A stretch of 64,000 nt of DNA from Methanomicrobiales archaeon HGW-Methanomicrobiales-1. GTDB lineage: Archaea > Halobacteriota > Methanomicrobia > Methanomicrobiales > Methanospirillaceae. Where the stretch lies: NCBI GenBank assembly GCA_002839675.1, contig PGYM01000001.1:858683-922682 (forward strand), in the 5' to 3' direction. Positions within the stretch are counted from its first letter, which is position 1. Every line of letters begins with the position of its first letter. Positions 54,997 to 63,193 of the stretch are shown one piece after another. Below the pieces are notes generated by a model. It saw only the letters and a list, made by a program, of their open reading frames with translations, was not told where the DNA came from and made no database searches. The translations under genes were made by a program, and so were the position numbers.

Positions 54997-56211
54997 ATGC
55001 TGTTTACACCGGGAAGTGACGAGATCTATAAAGAAGCGCTTGCGCTGCATGCAGCCCATAAGGGCAAACTTGAGATACGGTCCAAAGTCCCGCTAAAAAC
55101 CAAACACGATCTCTCCCTTGCGTACACACCCGGGGTGGCAGAAGTCTGCCGGGAAATTGCGAAAGACCGGAACCTTGCGTACAAATACACGTTAAAAGCG
55201 AACACGATTGCTATCGTAACTGATGGCTCGGCAGTTCTTGGACTAGGAAATATCGGCGGGTATGCAGCAATTCCGGTGATGGAGGGAAAGGCAATTCTCT
55301 TCAAGGAATTTGCCGGTGTCGATGCTTTTCCCATCTGTTTTGAAAATTACGAGACGGATTTTGTGGACCAGGTAAAAAATATCGCGCCGGTCTTTGGCGG
55401 CATCAATCTCGAAGATATCGCAGCCCCGAAATGTTTTGAAGTCGAAGATGCGCTCCAGGATATTGGTATTCCGGTGATGCATGACGACCAGCACGGGACT
55501 GCGGTCGTGGTACTTGCCGCACTGCTCAATGCCTGCAGGGTTACCGGCAAGAAATTCGAGAACTTGAATATCGTTATCTGCGGGGCAGGAGCGGCCGGGT
55601 TTGCCATCACCCGCCTGTTAAAATGCATCGGGTATAATCCCAATGTCTGTACCAAGGTAAACGAGATCATTGTCTGCGATACCCAGGGTACGATCTTCCG
55701 GGGCCGGGAAGAGCTCTACAAAAACAAGTACAAGTTCATTATTGCCGAAGAGACGAACCGCCCGGCACTCTCCGGAAAACTTGAGGATGCGATGAACGGT
55801 GCCGATGTCTTTATCGGGGTCTCTGCACCTGGCGTGGTATCAGAAGAGATGGTAAGATCGATGGGTAAGGATGCCATTGTCTTTGCCATGGCAAACCCGG
55901 TGCCGGAGATCTGGCCGGATGCAGCAAAACGTGCCGGTGCGGCAGTGGTTGGTACCGGTCGCAGCGACTTTCCCAACCAGATCAATAATGTGCTCGCATT
56001 TCCCGGTATTTTCCGGGGAGCACTCGATGCCCGGGCCACCCGCATCACCGATGAAATGAAGATCGCAGCAGCGCACGCAATCGCCAATTGCGTTTCAAAA
56101 CCCCAGCGCGACCGGATTATGCCCAACATCCTTGACAAGGACGTAACAAAAGCGGTTGCAAAAGCCGTGGCAGATGCTGCGGTACAATGCGGGTGCAGCC
56201 GGCACCTCTGA
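54997..56211 (+). CDS. Malic enzyme (malate dehydrogenase, oxaloacetate-decarboxylating)
   Basis: A 404-residue short-form malic enzyme converting malate to pyruvate and CO2 with NAD(P). The N-terminal domain has LSLAYTPGVAEVCREIAKD near 45 and TDGSAVLGLGNIGGYAAIPV near 75-95, with GKAILFKEFAGVDAFPICFE. The metal region is LEDIAAPKCFEVE, and IPVMHDDQHGTAVVVLAALL follows near 160-180. The Rossmann loop is VICGAGAAGFAITRLL near 197. VFAMANPVPEIWPDAAKRAG and GRSDFPNQINNVLAFPGIFR complete the family pattern. AAGGAG precedes the ATG. It lacks the phosphotransacetylase domain of large bacterial forms. Confidence 0.96.
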   Translation: MLFTPGSDEIYKEALALHAAHKGKLEIRSKVPLKTKHDLSLAYTPGVAEVCREIAKDRNLAYKYTLKANTIAIVTDGSAVLGLGNIGGYAAIPVMEGKAILFKEFAGVDAFPICFENYETDFVDQVKNIAPVFGGINLEDIAAPKCFEVEDALQDIGIPVMHDDQHGTAVVVLAALLNACRVTGKKFENLNIVICGAGAAGFAITRLLKCIGYNPNVCTKVNEIIVCDTQGTIFRGREELYKNKYKFIIAEETNRPALSGKLEDAMNGADVFIGVSAPGVVSEEMVRSMGKDAIVFAMANPVPEIWPDAAKRAGAAVVGTGRSDFPNQINNVLAFPGIFRGALDARATRITDEMKIAAAHAIANCVSKPQRDRIMPNILDKDVTKAVAKAVADAAVQCGCSRHL

Positions 56212-56218
56212 AATACGG

Positions 56219-56527
56219 TCAGTGCACTTCGTGCTCGTAGCGCTGCGCGGCTTCACTTCCGCTGGTACAGAAATTATGGTACTTCAGGTCAAGGCCTGAA
56301 GGTATCGCGCATTCCTTGCAGGTGCATCCCCGGTCTTCTGCTATGCAGAGCGGACTTTTTCCGGTAATGCAATAGACTAATTCCTTACTTCCCTCGGCGC
56401 AGTGGTTATACGAGGGGCATTTCGGGCAGGTGCAGGCTGCCTTTTTGACCGCCATGTACTCCTTGCGTTCCCGGGCAGGCTGCTGCCAGAATGTATCCAG
56501 CCATTGTTCAAACGCATCCATACCCAT
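56219..56527 (-). CDS. Cysteine-rich DUF2769-type protein
   Basis: A 102-residue protein with many cysteines: CTCPKCPSYNHC near 32-43, YCITGKSPLC near 52-61, GCTCKEC near 67-73 and a late NFC near 87. The spacing suits iron-sulfur or zinc binding and matches the DUF2769 family of methanogens, whose function is unknown. It starts 2 bases after the stop of the thioredoxin-like gene and is surely co-expressed, so a redox partnership is reasonable. It ends 7 bases after the convergent malic enzyme stop. Confidence 0.8.
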   Translation of the reverse strand: MGMDAFEQWLDTFWQQPARERKEYMAVKKAACTCPKCPSYNHCAEGSKELVYCITGKSPLCIAEDRGCTCKECAIPSGLDLKYHNFCTSGSEAAQRYEHEVH

Positions 56528-56529
56528 CC

Positions 56530-56922
56530 CTACCCGTACCCGGTGATCTCGTAATCGATGGTAGTAGAATTATTGGCACATTCCTTGCCATGGACCAGCA
56601 CTTCTTCGATCATCTTCTTGAGGAGCGCCGGGTATATGGCTCCTACCATCTCCTGTACCGGCTTGCCATTACAGAAAAATTTGAATGTCGGGGTGCTTTT
56701 TACGCCATACCGTTCGGCAGTCCAGAGATTATTCATGATATTGATCTTCGCAAACAGGATAGAATTTTTGAACACTTCAGCATAATTTTTAAAATACGGT
56801 TCCATCTGGTGGCAGAATGCGCAGGTCGGGCTGTAGAACATCACGGCAACCGGCAGGGTCCCCCTCTCCACGGTTTTTTCCCAGACAAGATCATTGACTT
56901 CAATGAGCAGTTCTTCGGTCAT
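56530..56922 (-). CDS. Thioredoxin-like protein
   Basis: A 130-residue thioredoxin-fold protein from the ATG at 56922 (an in-frame GTG at 56934 is possible). The active site is FYSPTCAFCHQMEPYFKNYA, a CxxC motif with Ala-Phe between the cysteines rather than the usual Gly-Pro. The cis-proline loop is KSTPTFKFFCNGKPVQ. It has no signal peptide, so it is cytoplasmic. The C-terminus is longer than a standard thioredoxin and has one more cysteine (HGKECANN). Paired with the cysteine-rich DUF2769 gene. Confidence 0.9.
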   Translation of the reverse strand: MTEELLIEVNDLVWEKTVERGTLPVAVMFYSPTCAFCHQMEPYFKNYAEVFKNSILFAKINIMNNLWTAERYGVKSTPTFKFFCNGKPVQEMVGAIYPALLKKMIEEVLVHGKECANNSTTIDYEITGYG

Positions 56923-57031
56923 TAGTATCCCCACTCAGGCTGAGATCAGAGGAGCCTGCTCATATAGTTTATCCTTAGGGAAACAGGGTTCCTGAAAAAT
57001 TCCCGGGGCACCGCCGGTTATTGGATTTGGC

Positions 57032-57196
57032 GATATGTTTACGTTGGACTGGTTGCCGATATGTTTACGTTGGACTGGTTGCCGATATGCTTACACAAAA
57101 CGGATTGCCGGTATGTTTACCCAGAACTGATTACCGATATGCTTACACAAAACGGATTGCCGGTATGTTTACCCAGAACTGATTACCGGCATGTTA
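57032..57196. repeat. 26-bp tandem repeat array, six units plus a partial
   Basis: Units start at 57032, 57058, 57084, 57110, 57136 and 57162, with a partial copy at 57188. All share GRTATGYTTAC at the left. Units 1 and 2 are identical (type A), 3 and 5 are identical (type B), and 4 and 6 are identical (type C), so the order is A-A-B-C-B-C: a 26-bp and a later 52-bp duplication. The array is not a multiple of three and is not coding. It lies 125-290 bases before the aldehyde dehydrogenase start, upstream of a TTTTAT box near 57265. Confidence 0.95.
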
Positions 57197-57320
57197 AGGT
57201 CGGGTATAGGTCGCCGTCTTTAGTCCGCAGGAATACCAGCTCATCTCATCTGCCCACCACTTCCTTTTATTGCACAGCCGGTGCATATTCCGATAAGGTA
57301 CAACAGGAGAGGATTTTTTT

Positions 57321-58751
57321 ATGCTGATGCGGATTGGCGGGAATGATACCAGTGGGATCGATGAGCGCTGGATAGAGGTAAAGAATCCGGCAACCGGTGA
57401 GGTGATCGACCGGGTTCCCTCCGGGACACCGGACGATGTTGCTCAGGCTGTGGATGCAGCGGATGCAGCAACCGGTGGCTGGAAGAAAAAATCCCAGCGG
57501 GAACGGGGCATGATCCTGTTCCACGCTGCCGGGCTGGTAAGAGAGCAGCACAAGGACATCGCGCAACTCCTGACCCGGGAGCAGGGAAAACCGCTCCGGG
57601 AATCCATCGACGAAGTCCGGGGGTTTGCCAATATCCTGGAGTTCTATGCCGGGATCTCCGCCCATTCCACCGGTGAAGCAGTCCGCCTCGGCGTTGCCGG
57701 TGACTGCATGGTAGTGCACGAACCCCTGGGTATCTGCGGTGCCATCATCCCGTGGAATATGCCGGTCATCATCATGGGCTGGAAAGTCGGCCCTGCACTC
57801 CTTGCCGGCAATACTATGGTACTCAAACCCGCGTCAACAACTCCCCTATCGAGCCTGAAACTCGCAGGAATACTCGACAAAGCCGGCCTCCCACCAGGGG
57901 TGCTCAACGTTGTGACGGGTAGTGGTGAATCCGTAGGTGCAGCCATTGTCCGGCACCCCCTCATCCGCAAAGTTTCCTTTACCGGTGACTGTGCAACCGG
58001 TGAAAAGATCCGCCAGATGGCATCGGCGCAGGTAAAGGATCTTACGCTGGAACTTGGGGGTTCGGACCCGATGATCGTTATGGAAGATGCTGCCATTGAC
58101 AAAGCCGTGGAAGGTGCGCTCCGCGGTCGCTTCTACAATGCCGGCCAGACCTGCACCGCAGTCAAGCGCCTGTACGTGCATGAAAAAATTGCCGAGACTT
58201 TTGTTAAGAAACTCAAAGAGCGCGTGGAATCCTTGAAAACAGGAAACGGTCTCGAACCGGGGATCGATCTGGGACCGATGAACAGTGCGGAAGGGCGGCA
58301 GCGAATCTCTGCAATGGTTGAGGAGGTAACGGAAAAAGAAGAAGGAACAATTCTTACTGGTGGTTGCCCCCTTGCCGGACCTGCATATGCGGCGGGGCAT
58401 TTCTACAGCCCCACGCTGGTTACCGGTGTCGCACCCGGAGCCCGGCTCCTGACCGATGAGATCTTCGGGCCGGTCTTACCGGTGATGACGGTCCCCGATC
58501 TCGACACGGCAATCCGTGAAGCAAACCGGTCCCGTTATGGCCTTGGCGCTTCGGTCTGGACTACCGATCTTGCGACCACAAAACGCGTGTTTGACGAGGT
58601 GCATGCAGGCATCATCTGGGTGAACCGCCATCTCACCGTGCCACCGGAGATCCCGTTTGGCGGTATGAACGACAGCGGCATCGGGCGGGAGAATGGAACG
58701 CATGCGCTGGAAAGTTACAGCCGGACCAAAACGCTGTTCCTTGGCTGGTAA
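57321..58751 (+). CDS. Aldehyde dehydrogenase (NAD(P)-dependent)
   Basis: A 476-residue member of the ALDH superfamily. Motifs: IIPWNMPVIIMGWKVGPALL near 140-160 with the catalytic Asn, KPASTTPLSSLKLA near 170, the NAD-site SFTGDCATGEKI near 220, the general-base Glu in LTLELGGSDPMIV near 245, and the nucleophile Cys in FYNAGQTCTAVKRLYVHE near 277. EIFGPVLPV and PFGGMNDSGIGRENG follow. It resembles succinate-semialdehyde or lactaldehyde dehydrogenases; the substrate is not certain. AGGAGAGG lies eight bases before the ATG. The promoter region contains the tandem repeats described above. Confidence 0.95.
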   Translation: MLMRIGGNDTSGIDERWIEVKNPATGEVIDRVPSGTPDDVAQAVDAADAATGGWKKKSQRERGMILFHAAGLVREQHKDIAQLLTREQGKPLRESIDEVRGFANILEFYAGISAHSTGEAVRLGVAGDCMVVHEPLGICGAIIPWNMPVIIMGWKVGPALLAGNTMVLKPASTTPLSSLKLAGILDKAGLPPGVLNVVTGSGESVGAAIVRHPLIRKVSFTGDCATGEKIRQMASAQVKDLTLELGGSDPMIVMEDAAIDKAVEGALRGRFYNAGQTCTAVKRLYVHEKIAETFVKKLKERVESLKTGNGLEPGIDLGPMNSAEGRQRISAMVEEVTEKEEGTILTGGCPLAGPAYAAGHFYSPTLVTGVAPGARLLTDEIFGPVLPVMTVPDLDTAIREANRSRYGLGASVWTTDLATTKRVFDEVHAGIIWVNRHLTVPPEIPFGGMNDSGIGRENGTHALESYSRTKTLFLGW

Positions 58752-58816
58752 GTTTTGAACAATGAATTACTTTTTCGCCGTTTTGCATAAGACAGATAAA
58801 AAAAATGAAATTATTT

Positions 58817-58987
58817 GCGATGCTCCCCCGCCTCAGGGCCTCTCCGAGGCACGGCGGGGCAATGAATATTCTGGAAATTTTTATTTTTTTTATTTTTGAG
58901 TTTAGTCATCAATCCGCCGCGGGGCGCCGTTCGGGGCGGCGGCGTTATCGTAACGGGGGTATGGGGGTCTCAACCCCCATCATAATT
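58817..58987 (+). repeat. Structured repeat element, left copy
   Basis: The first 46 bases match the right copy (60276 downwards) at 44 positions. After an AT-rich variable middle, a second block starts TCATCAATCCGCCGCGGGGC and ends with a match of over 30 bases finishing CAACCCCCATCATAATT. It forms three hairpins: CCCCGCC...GGCGGGG, CCGCC...GGCGG and ATGGGGGT-CTCA-ACCCCCAT. It follows the aldehyde dehydrogenase gene in sense orientation. The remaining bases up to 59078 are AT-rich without a gene. Confidence 0.9.
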
Positions 58988-59078
58988 ACTGAAAGAATAT
59001 TTTGTTTAAGAATATTTTTTCGGGGGAACTCAGCACGTTCAGATTCCATTCAGAAAATCCAAAGATTAGCAAAAAAAA

Positions 59079-59984
59079 TTACCGGTTATTATACTGCCCC
59101 GCCGGCGATTTCCGATACTCCCCGAAATAATTCCCGATAAGATCCGTTTCCAGTTCCCTGAGCTGGTGTGGGAAAATGGTTTTTTCCTGGCAATGGAGTG
59201 AGACCTGCAGGATCCTTTCGTCTCCGGGTTTAGTGGTTAAATCTGCAAGCCGGTGTGCACAATCCCCGGACTGGCCGATGGCAATAATCTCTCCAGCACC
59301 CGCATCGGACAGAATATACAGGCACGGCCCTGCGGGTGTTGACGGGGTTTTTTCCGATGCCAGGACCACCGGGCTGCTCCAGGTAAGCCCCATCCAGCCC
59401 GGTTCCCCGGGTTTTCCTACCGGGCTGAGCGGGGGTTGACTGGGGTTGCCGGCAGGATTGTCTTTCTGACCATCTTCTAATTTTCCGCCCCGCAGATTCC
59501 CGCTACGGCGCGAGGAACTCCGGTAGCGCGGGTGGAACTGCCCGAAATTACAGAGCGGAGATTTGCCGTGTTCCTGGCGGTACTGGTACAGGAGATATGC
59601 CTCCATCCCCATCCTTCCGTTTGCCGTGGCATCGAGTGGGGCTGCGGAACACTCGTAGGCAAACCCTTCTGCATCCTGCCATGCCCACAGGCACGCTGCT
59701 TCTGCATGGGGATCGGCCCAGGGCATCAGGTTCCCACTCCGGAGTTCCATGCGAAGGTCGTTCAGGCGCTTGAAAAGCGAGGTCCGGGTCTCGCCGATAT
59801 ACATAAAGAATTCTTCTCCCACCGGGCGTATGCGGTAAAGCCCGGGCTCAACGGGGATTTGCCGGAATTCCTGTTTGTCGGCAGTAAATGGTACCCACGG
59901 TGACCAGGAGAGCGAATCTCCTACCGGGGTAGGACAATCGGTATCATTCGTTTCGGGTTTTAACAAGTCGGGATTGGAAGGCAT
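59079..59984 (-). CDS. Tandem GIY-YIG-domain protein
   Basis: A 301-residue protein in which I see two GIY-YIG nuclease-like modules. Module 1: PGLYRI (48-52), MYIGETRTSLFKRL (61-74, conserved Arg73), GMEAYLLYQY with Glu128, and CNFGQF with Asn146. Module 2: PCLYIL (220-225), IAIGQSGDCAHRL (234-246, Arg245), ELETDLIG with Glu279, and GQYNN with Asn299. All catalytic positions of the superfamily (Tyr, Tyr or its substitute, Arg, Glu, Asn) can be placed in module 1; module 2 has A-I-G instead of Y-I-G. A Pro/Gly/Ser-rich linker (about 150-200) joins them. Each module is preceded by a WS-containing segment, suggesting internal duplication. The gene is bracketed by inverted copies of a structured repeat. 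Substrate unknown. Confidence 0.75.
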   Translation of the reverse strand: MPSNPDLLKPETNDTDCPTPVGDSLSWSPWVPFTADKQEFRQIPVEPGLYRIRPVGEEFFMYIGETRTSLFKRLNDLRMELRSGNLMPWADPHAEAACLWAWQDAEGFAYECSAAPLDATANGRMGMEAYLLYQYRQEHGKSPLCNFGQFHPRYRSSSRRSGNLRGGKLEDGQKDNPAGNPSQPPLSPVGKPGEPGWMGLTWSSPVVLASEKTPSTPAGPCLYILSDAGAGEIIAIGQSGDCAHRLADLTTKPGDERILQVSLHCQEKTIFPHQLRELETDLIGNYFGEYRKSPAGQYNNR

Positions 59985-60118
59985 CTGTGATCATCGTTAG
60001 GGTGAGAGCAATGATAAGAATGGCGGCGGTTTTTGCCGGAAATGAAATTGAATTTCCTGTGGCACCCAAGAGCGATTCGTGTTTTTTCACAGAAATTTTA
60101 TGAAAATATTTTTTCATG

Positions 60119-60276
60119 AATTATGATGGGGGTTGAGACCCCCATACCCCCGGAAAGGATAAGTGCCGCCGCCCCGAAGGGCGCCCCGCGGCGGATTGAT
60201 GACCGTGATTTTAAAAAAACTAAAACCTCTTTGCCCCGCCGTGCCTCGGAGAGGCCCTGAGGCGGGGAGGCATCGC
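60119..60276 (-). repeat. Structured repeat element, right copy (inverted)
   Basis: The reverse complement of the left copy, with the same three hairpins and near-identical end blocks; the AT-rich middle and a segment near 60155-60165 differ. It follows the kinase gene in sense orientation, about 130 bases after its stop. Flanking bases 59985-60118 and 60277-60405 hold no gene. No transposase is present. Confidence 0.9.
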
Positions 60277-60405
60277 TAAAGATAAAAAATTCTTGCAGCA
60301 ATGATCCAAACTCAATCAATTTCTTAATATTTCAGCAGATTTTTTTGAGTCAATTCCGGAAATTACCTGAAACATCATATTCCGATAAGCAGAGCATTCT
60401 CCCGC

Positions 60406-62424
60406 TCACCGCTTAGAGATCAGCGGAAGAATAATCCCGTCGATCTCCTTCATTATCAATTCTTCCGGGGTGCGGCTGAACACTTCGAAATCCGCCTCGG
60501 CCTTGGCAAGTTCCCGGGCCCGTTTCTCGACAGCGGGCCGGAGCGAGACCCGCTTCTTTATGATATCCTGCTGTACCCGCTGCAATTTTAAGATGCCCTG
60601 CAAAAGATCCCGCTCAACGGGTTTTATCATTGGCTGGTACTTGTGGATGACCGGTTTGATATCGGAACGCTCGATTCCCCGGGTGGAATCGAAAAGGAAA
60701 TTGCCCTCTGTCTTCTCACGCCAGAGGAGGAGACTGTTTATCAGGGTGTTGTCGAGCTGGGGAATGCTGCGCAACCGGTTCGGTGAAATATCGGCAGCCG
60801 TGCGTATCCCGGTATTCCTCAGGATACTTTTCAGCCCGGGGGTGACCCGGGGCAGCGTGCAGCTGTCGATGTTGCAGTGCTCCAAAAATTTTTTCTGCTG
60901 GCGTTCTTTTGCAGTCCGCTCCAATGTCTGGAGTGTAGCCCGGTACTCCCGTTCAATATGCTCGTATTTTCCCTTGAGCATCCGCAGGCGGTTCAGCTGC
61001 GCAAAAAAAGCCCCGTCTCCTGCTTCTGCTATCCACTTCCGGTTCCATAAATCCCACATGTAGCGTGCGCTTTCGAGGTTGGTCTTTCTCCGCTTTTTCT
61101 CCCCGGCCGCTTCACCCGGGAATAAGAGGAGGGCTGCCACAATGACGGCAATCGGAAGGAGCGTGAGATAATCAGTAATCATATCCATCAGGGCCAGGAT
61201 GAGACAGCCAGCAATAATTGCTATGCCCATAAACAGGCGCATATTCCGGAACCCGAGGGACCGTTCTATGCCCGGCGAAATGGGCTCTGCCCGGACAAGG
61301 AAATTGCCGGGACTTATGGGCGGTATCGGCCCCGGGGGAACAATCGCTTCAACTCTCTGCCACTCGCGCTGGAGATCGATTTTTGTGATCCGGTCTGCGC
61401 TGAGGAAGAGCAGGAGACCGGAACTTTCCTCGAGTTTGCACCACGGGCATGCCGAAAGTCCTGAATAATAACTGTGCACGGAGTCGGCAGTGCACCGCCG
61501 CATTCTCTTCTCCAGGTCCTCGAATGCATCCCACCAGTCCCCGGCAGCAGGCCGGCCATCTGGCCGGGCACCGTTCTCGGCAAAGGCTTGCTCAAAGAGC
61601 CCGGCTACCTGTGACGGTACTACTGACAGGCCCACAGAATTCGGCGGAGGAGCGATCGACTTGAGCGGGGAATTTTTCCCGTAGGCAAACCGGAATTCGG
61701 CAATGGATTTTTCAAGCGGCATATCCTCTTTTCCCGCATACACGCCCGAGTAGGGATGCCGGCCGAAAAAGAGGAGCTGGAACGAGAGAATTGCCAGGCC
61801 GAAATTGTCATGGTTTGCCATCCGCTCCATCCGGAAATGCTTGGTGTGCAGGATCTCGGGCGGGGTGAACTGGGCAACGCCGACTTCGCAGTAATAGAGC
61901 TGGTCCCGGGTCCGGACCTGGAACGAATCGCAGTCGATGAGCCGGACGCAGGCTTCATCATTGACGAGAATATTTCCTTCGTTGACATCACCGATCACGT
62001 ACCCGAACTTGTGGATTACAAAGAACGCGGCTGCCAGGTTTTTTGCCGTGCGGACTAAGAACCGCCAGTCCGCGTGAGGGAAGTGCTCTTTGCGGTGCGT
62101 GGGGCCGTACACCTTGTGCACCGGTTCGTAATCGGAAATTCTCGGCATCAGAAAGCCGACAACCGGCCCGCGTTCGGTTGCATAGAGCACGTCAGTAGGC
62201 CAGGCCGAGATGCTCTTGAGTTCATCATTGCATCCCCGCGCCATGAGAAGCAGTTTCTCCTGCTTCTGCCGCTCGAGCGGCTTGTGATAGATCTTGGCTA
62301 CCTCATTTTTGTGCAGGGGCAGGCACTCGTACACGTCCCCTTCGCCGCCGCTCCCGATCTTCTTCCCCAGGGTAATCCGGGTACCGGTACTATCATAAAA
62401 AGACCTGAGAGGAACAGCAGCCAA
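60406..62424 (-). CDS. Membrane-associated Hanks-type kinase with helix-hairpin-helix domain (YegI/TerY-P type)
   Basis: A 672-residue protein. The kinase domain (about 15-310) has the glycine loop GKKIGSGGEGDVYE, Lys44 in VAKIYHK, catalytic Asp146 and Asn151 in IGDVNEGNILV (HRD replaced by IGD), and Asp164 in LIDCDSF for DFG. A CPWC pair lies at 326-329. Two hydrophobic segments (about 396-436) suggest membrane attachment. A coiled coil (445-512) leads to a helix-hairpin-helix DNA-binding motif (about 524-570: LPRVTPGLKSILRNTGIRTA ... SIPQLDNTLINSLLLW) and a C-terminal coiled coil. The start is TTG, with GGGTGA formed by the PP2C stop. It is the last gene of a vWA-PP2C-kinase unit. Confidence 0.88.
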   Translation of the reverse strand: MAAVPLRSFYDSTGTRITLGKKIGSGGEGDVYECLPLHKNEVAKIYHKPLERQKQEKLLLMARGCNDELKSISAWPTDVLYATERGPVVGFLMPRISDYEPVHKVYGPTHRKEHFPHADWRFLVRTAKNLAAAFFVIHKFGYVIGDVNEGNILVNDEACVRLIDCDSFQVRTRDQLYYCEVGVAQFTPPEILHTKHFRMERMANHDNFGLAILSFQLLFFGRHPYSGVYAGKEDMPLEKSIAEFRFAYGKNSPLKSIAPPPNSVGLSVVPSQVAGLFEQAFAENGARPDGRPAAGDWWDAFEDLEKRMRRCTADSVHSYYSGLSACPWCKLEESSGLLLFLSADRITKIDLQREWQRVEAIVPPGPIPPISPGNFLVRAEPISPGIERSLGFRNMRLFMGIAIIAGCLILALMDMITDYLTLLPIAVIVAALLLFPGEAAGEKKRRKTNLESARYMWDLWNRKWIAEAGDGAFFAQLNRLRMLKGKYEHIEREYRATLQTLERTAKERQQKKFLEHCNIDSCTLPRVTPGLKSILRNTGIRTAADISPNRLRSIPQLDNTLINSLLLWREKTEGNFLFDSTRGIERSDIKPVIHKYQPMIKPVERDLLQGILKLQRVQQDIIKKRVSLRPAVEKRARELAKAEADFEVFSRTPEELIMKEIDGIILPLISKR

Positions 62425-62428
62425 ACGA

Positions 62429-63193
62429 TCACCCGGTAAGCCGGACTGCTAAGACGAGCGTCTTGTCATCATCGCTTCGCGCAGCAATATCCTCCCGGGA
62501 GAGGAAGGTTTGCAACCTGGTGGCAAACGGCAAAAACCCGCTCTCCGGGTGTTGTTGCAGTGCGGAAAAGAGCGGCTGGAAAAATCCGGGATGGGCTTTT
62601 TTCAGTGCAAACGAGAGAACGAGATTCTGCAAACCGTCGGTGAATAACGCGATCTGATCCGGCAATTCCGCATGGAGGATATGCAGCCGGTCGAGATATT
62701 GCTCGTCAGTTATGAAATAGGTTGTATTGGCGTACTCTCCCTGTTCCGGCCAGAAGATGGTCTGGTATTCCGTGCCATTCCCGGTGACAATTGCGCCATC
62801 GCCAATCTGGAAAAATAGGGCGCCGCCGTTTCCCGCAACCGCGCCAAGGATCGTGCAGGCAAATTCCCGCAGCCGTTTCCCTTCGGACTGGGTTTCAGCA
62901 GTTATTGCTTCCCGGGCCGCAGTGATCCAGATCTTCACCGTTTCATCAGTGATTTGTGAAATATCGTCCTGTTCGCGGAGTGTTTCTGCGATATGCGTGT
63001 ACAGGATTTCGCACGCGATCTCTGCGCCGCGTCCGCCATCCGTGGTACTTCCCGCCCCGTCCGCGGCAATCCCGATAAAAAATTCTGAATCTCCCAGCTG
63101 GATGGTGCCGGCCCGGGATGCGTCCTGGCCGTTCTCACCGCGCTGCGTGTGGGCTTTTCCGGTAACAGATGCGCAGGTGTACTTCCATCTCAT
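62429..63193 (-). CDS. PP2C-family protein phosphatase (YegK/TerY-P type)
   Basis: A 254-residue PP2C-like phosphatase. The metal-binding aspartates are visible: NGQDASRAG near 22-28, [20 protein letters not shown] near 42-62, [10 protein letters not shown] near 128-135, [10 protein letters not shown] near 182-190 and [11 protein letters not shown] at the C-terminus. The length and variant motifs (ADGAGS rather than DGMGG) fit the group found beside vWA and HhH-kinase genes. Its ATG overlaps the vWA stop (ATGA), and it ends 4 bases before the kinase start. It should reverse phosphorylation by the adjacent kinase. Confidence 0.9.
   Translation of the reverse strand: MRWKYTCASVTGKAHTQRGENGQDASRAGTIQLGDSEFFIGIAADGAGSTTDGGRGAEIACEILYTHIAETLREQDDISQITDETVKIWITAAREAITAETQSEGKRLREFACTILGAVAGNGGALFFQIGDGAIVTGNGTEYQTIFWPEQGEYANTTYFITDEQYLDRLHILHAELPDQIALFTDGLQNLVLSFALKKAHPGFFQPLFSALQQHPESGFLPFATRLQTFLSREDIAARSDDDKTLVLAVRLTG

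Noticed and set aside
57032-57196. CRISPR array
   Set aside because: Units are contiguous with no spacers and no cas genes are present.
57061-57327. An 88-codon frame running through the 26-bp tandem repeats into the aldehyde dehydrogenase start
   Set aside because: The repeat length is not a multiple of three, so the translation shows no protein repeat, and there is no ribosome site; it overlaps the promoter of the next gene.
58817-60276. Insertion sequence
   Set aside because: The inverted copies enclose a GIY-YIG protein, not a transposase, and no target-site duplication was identified.
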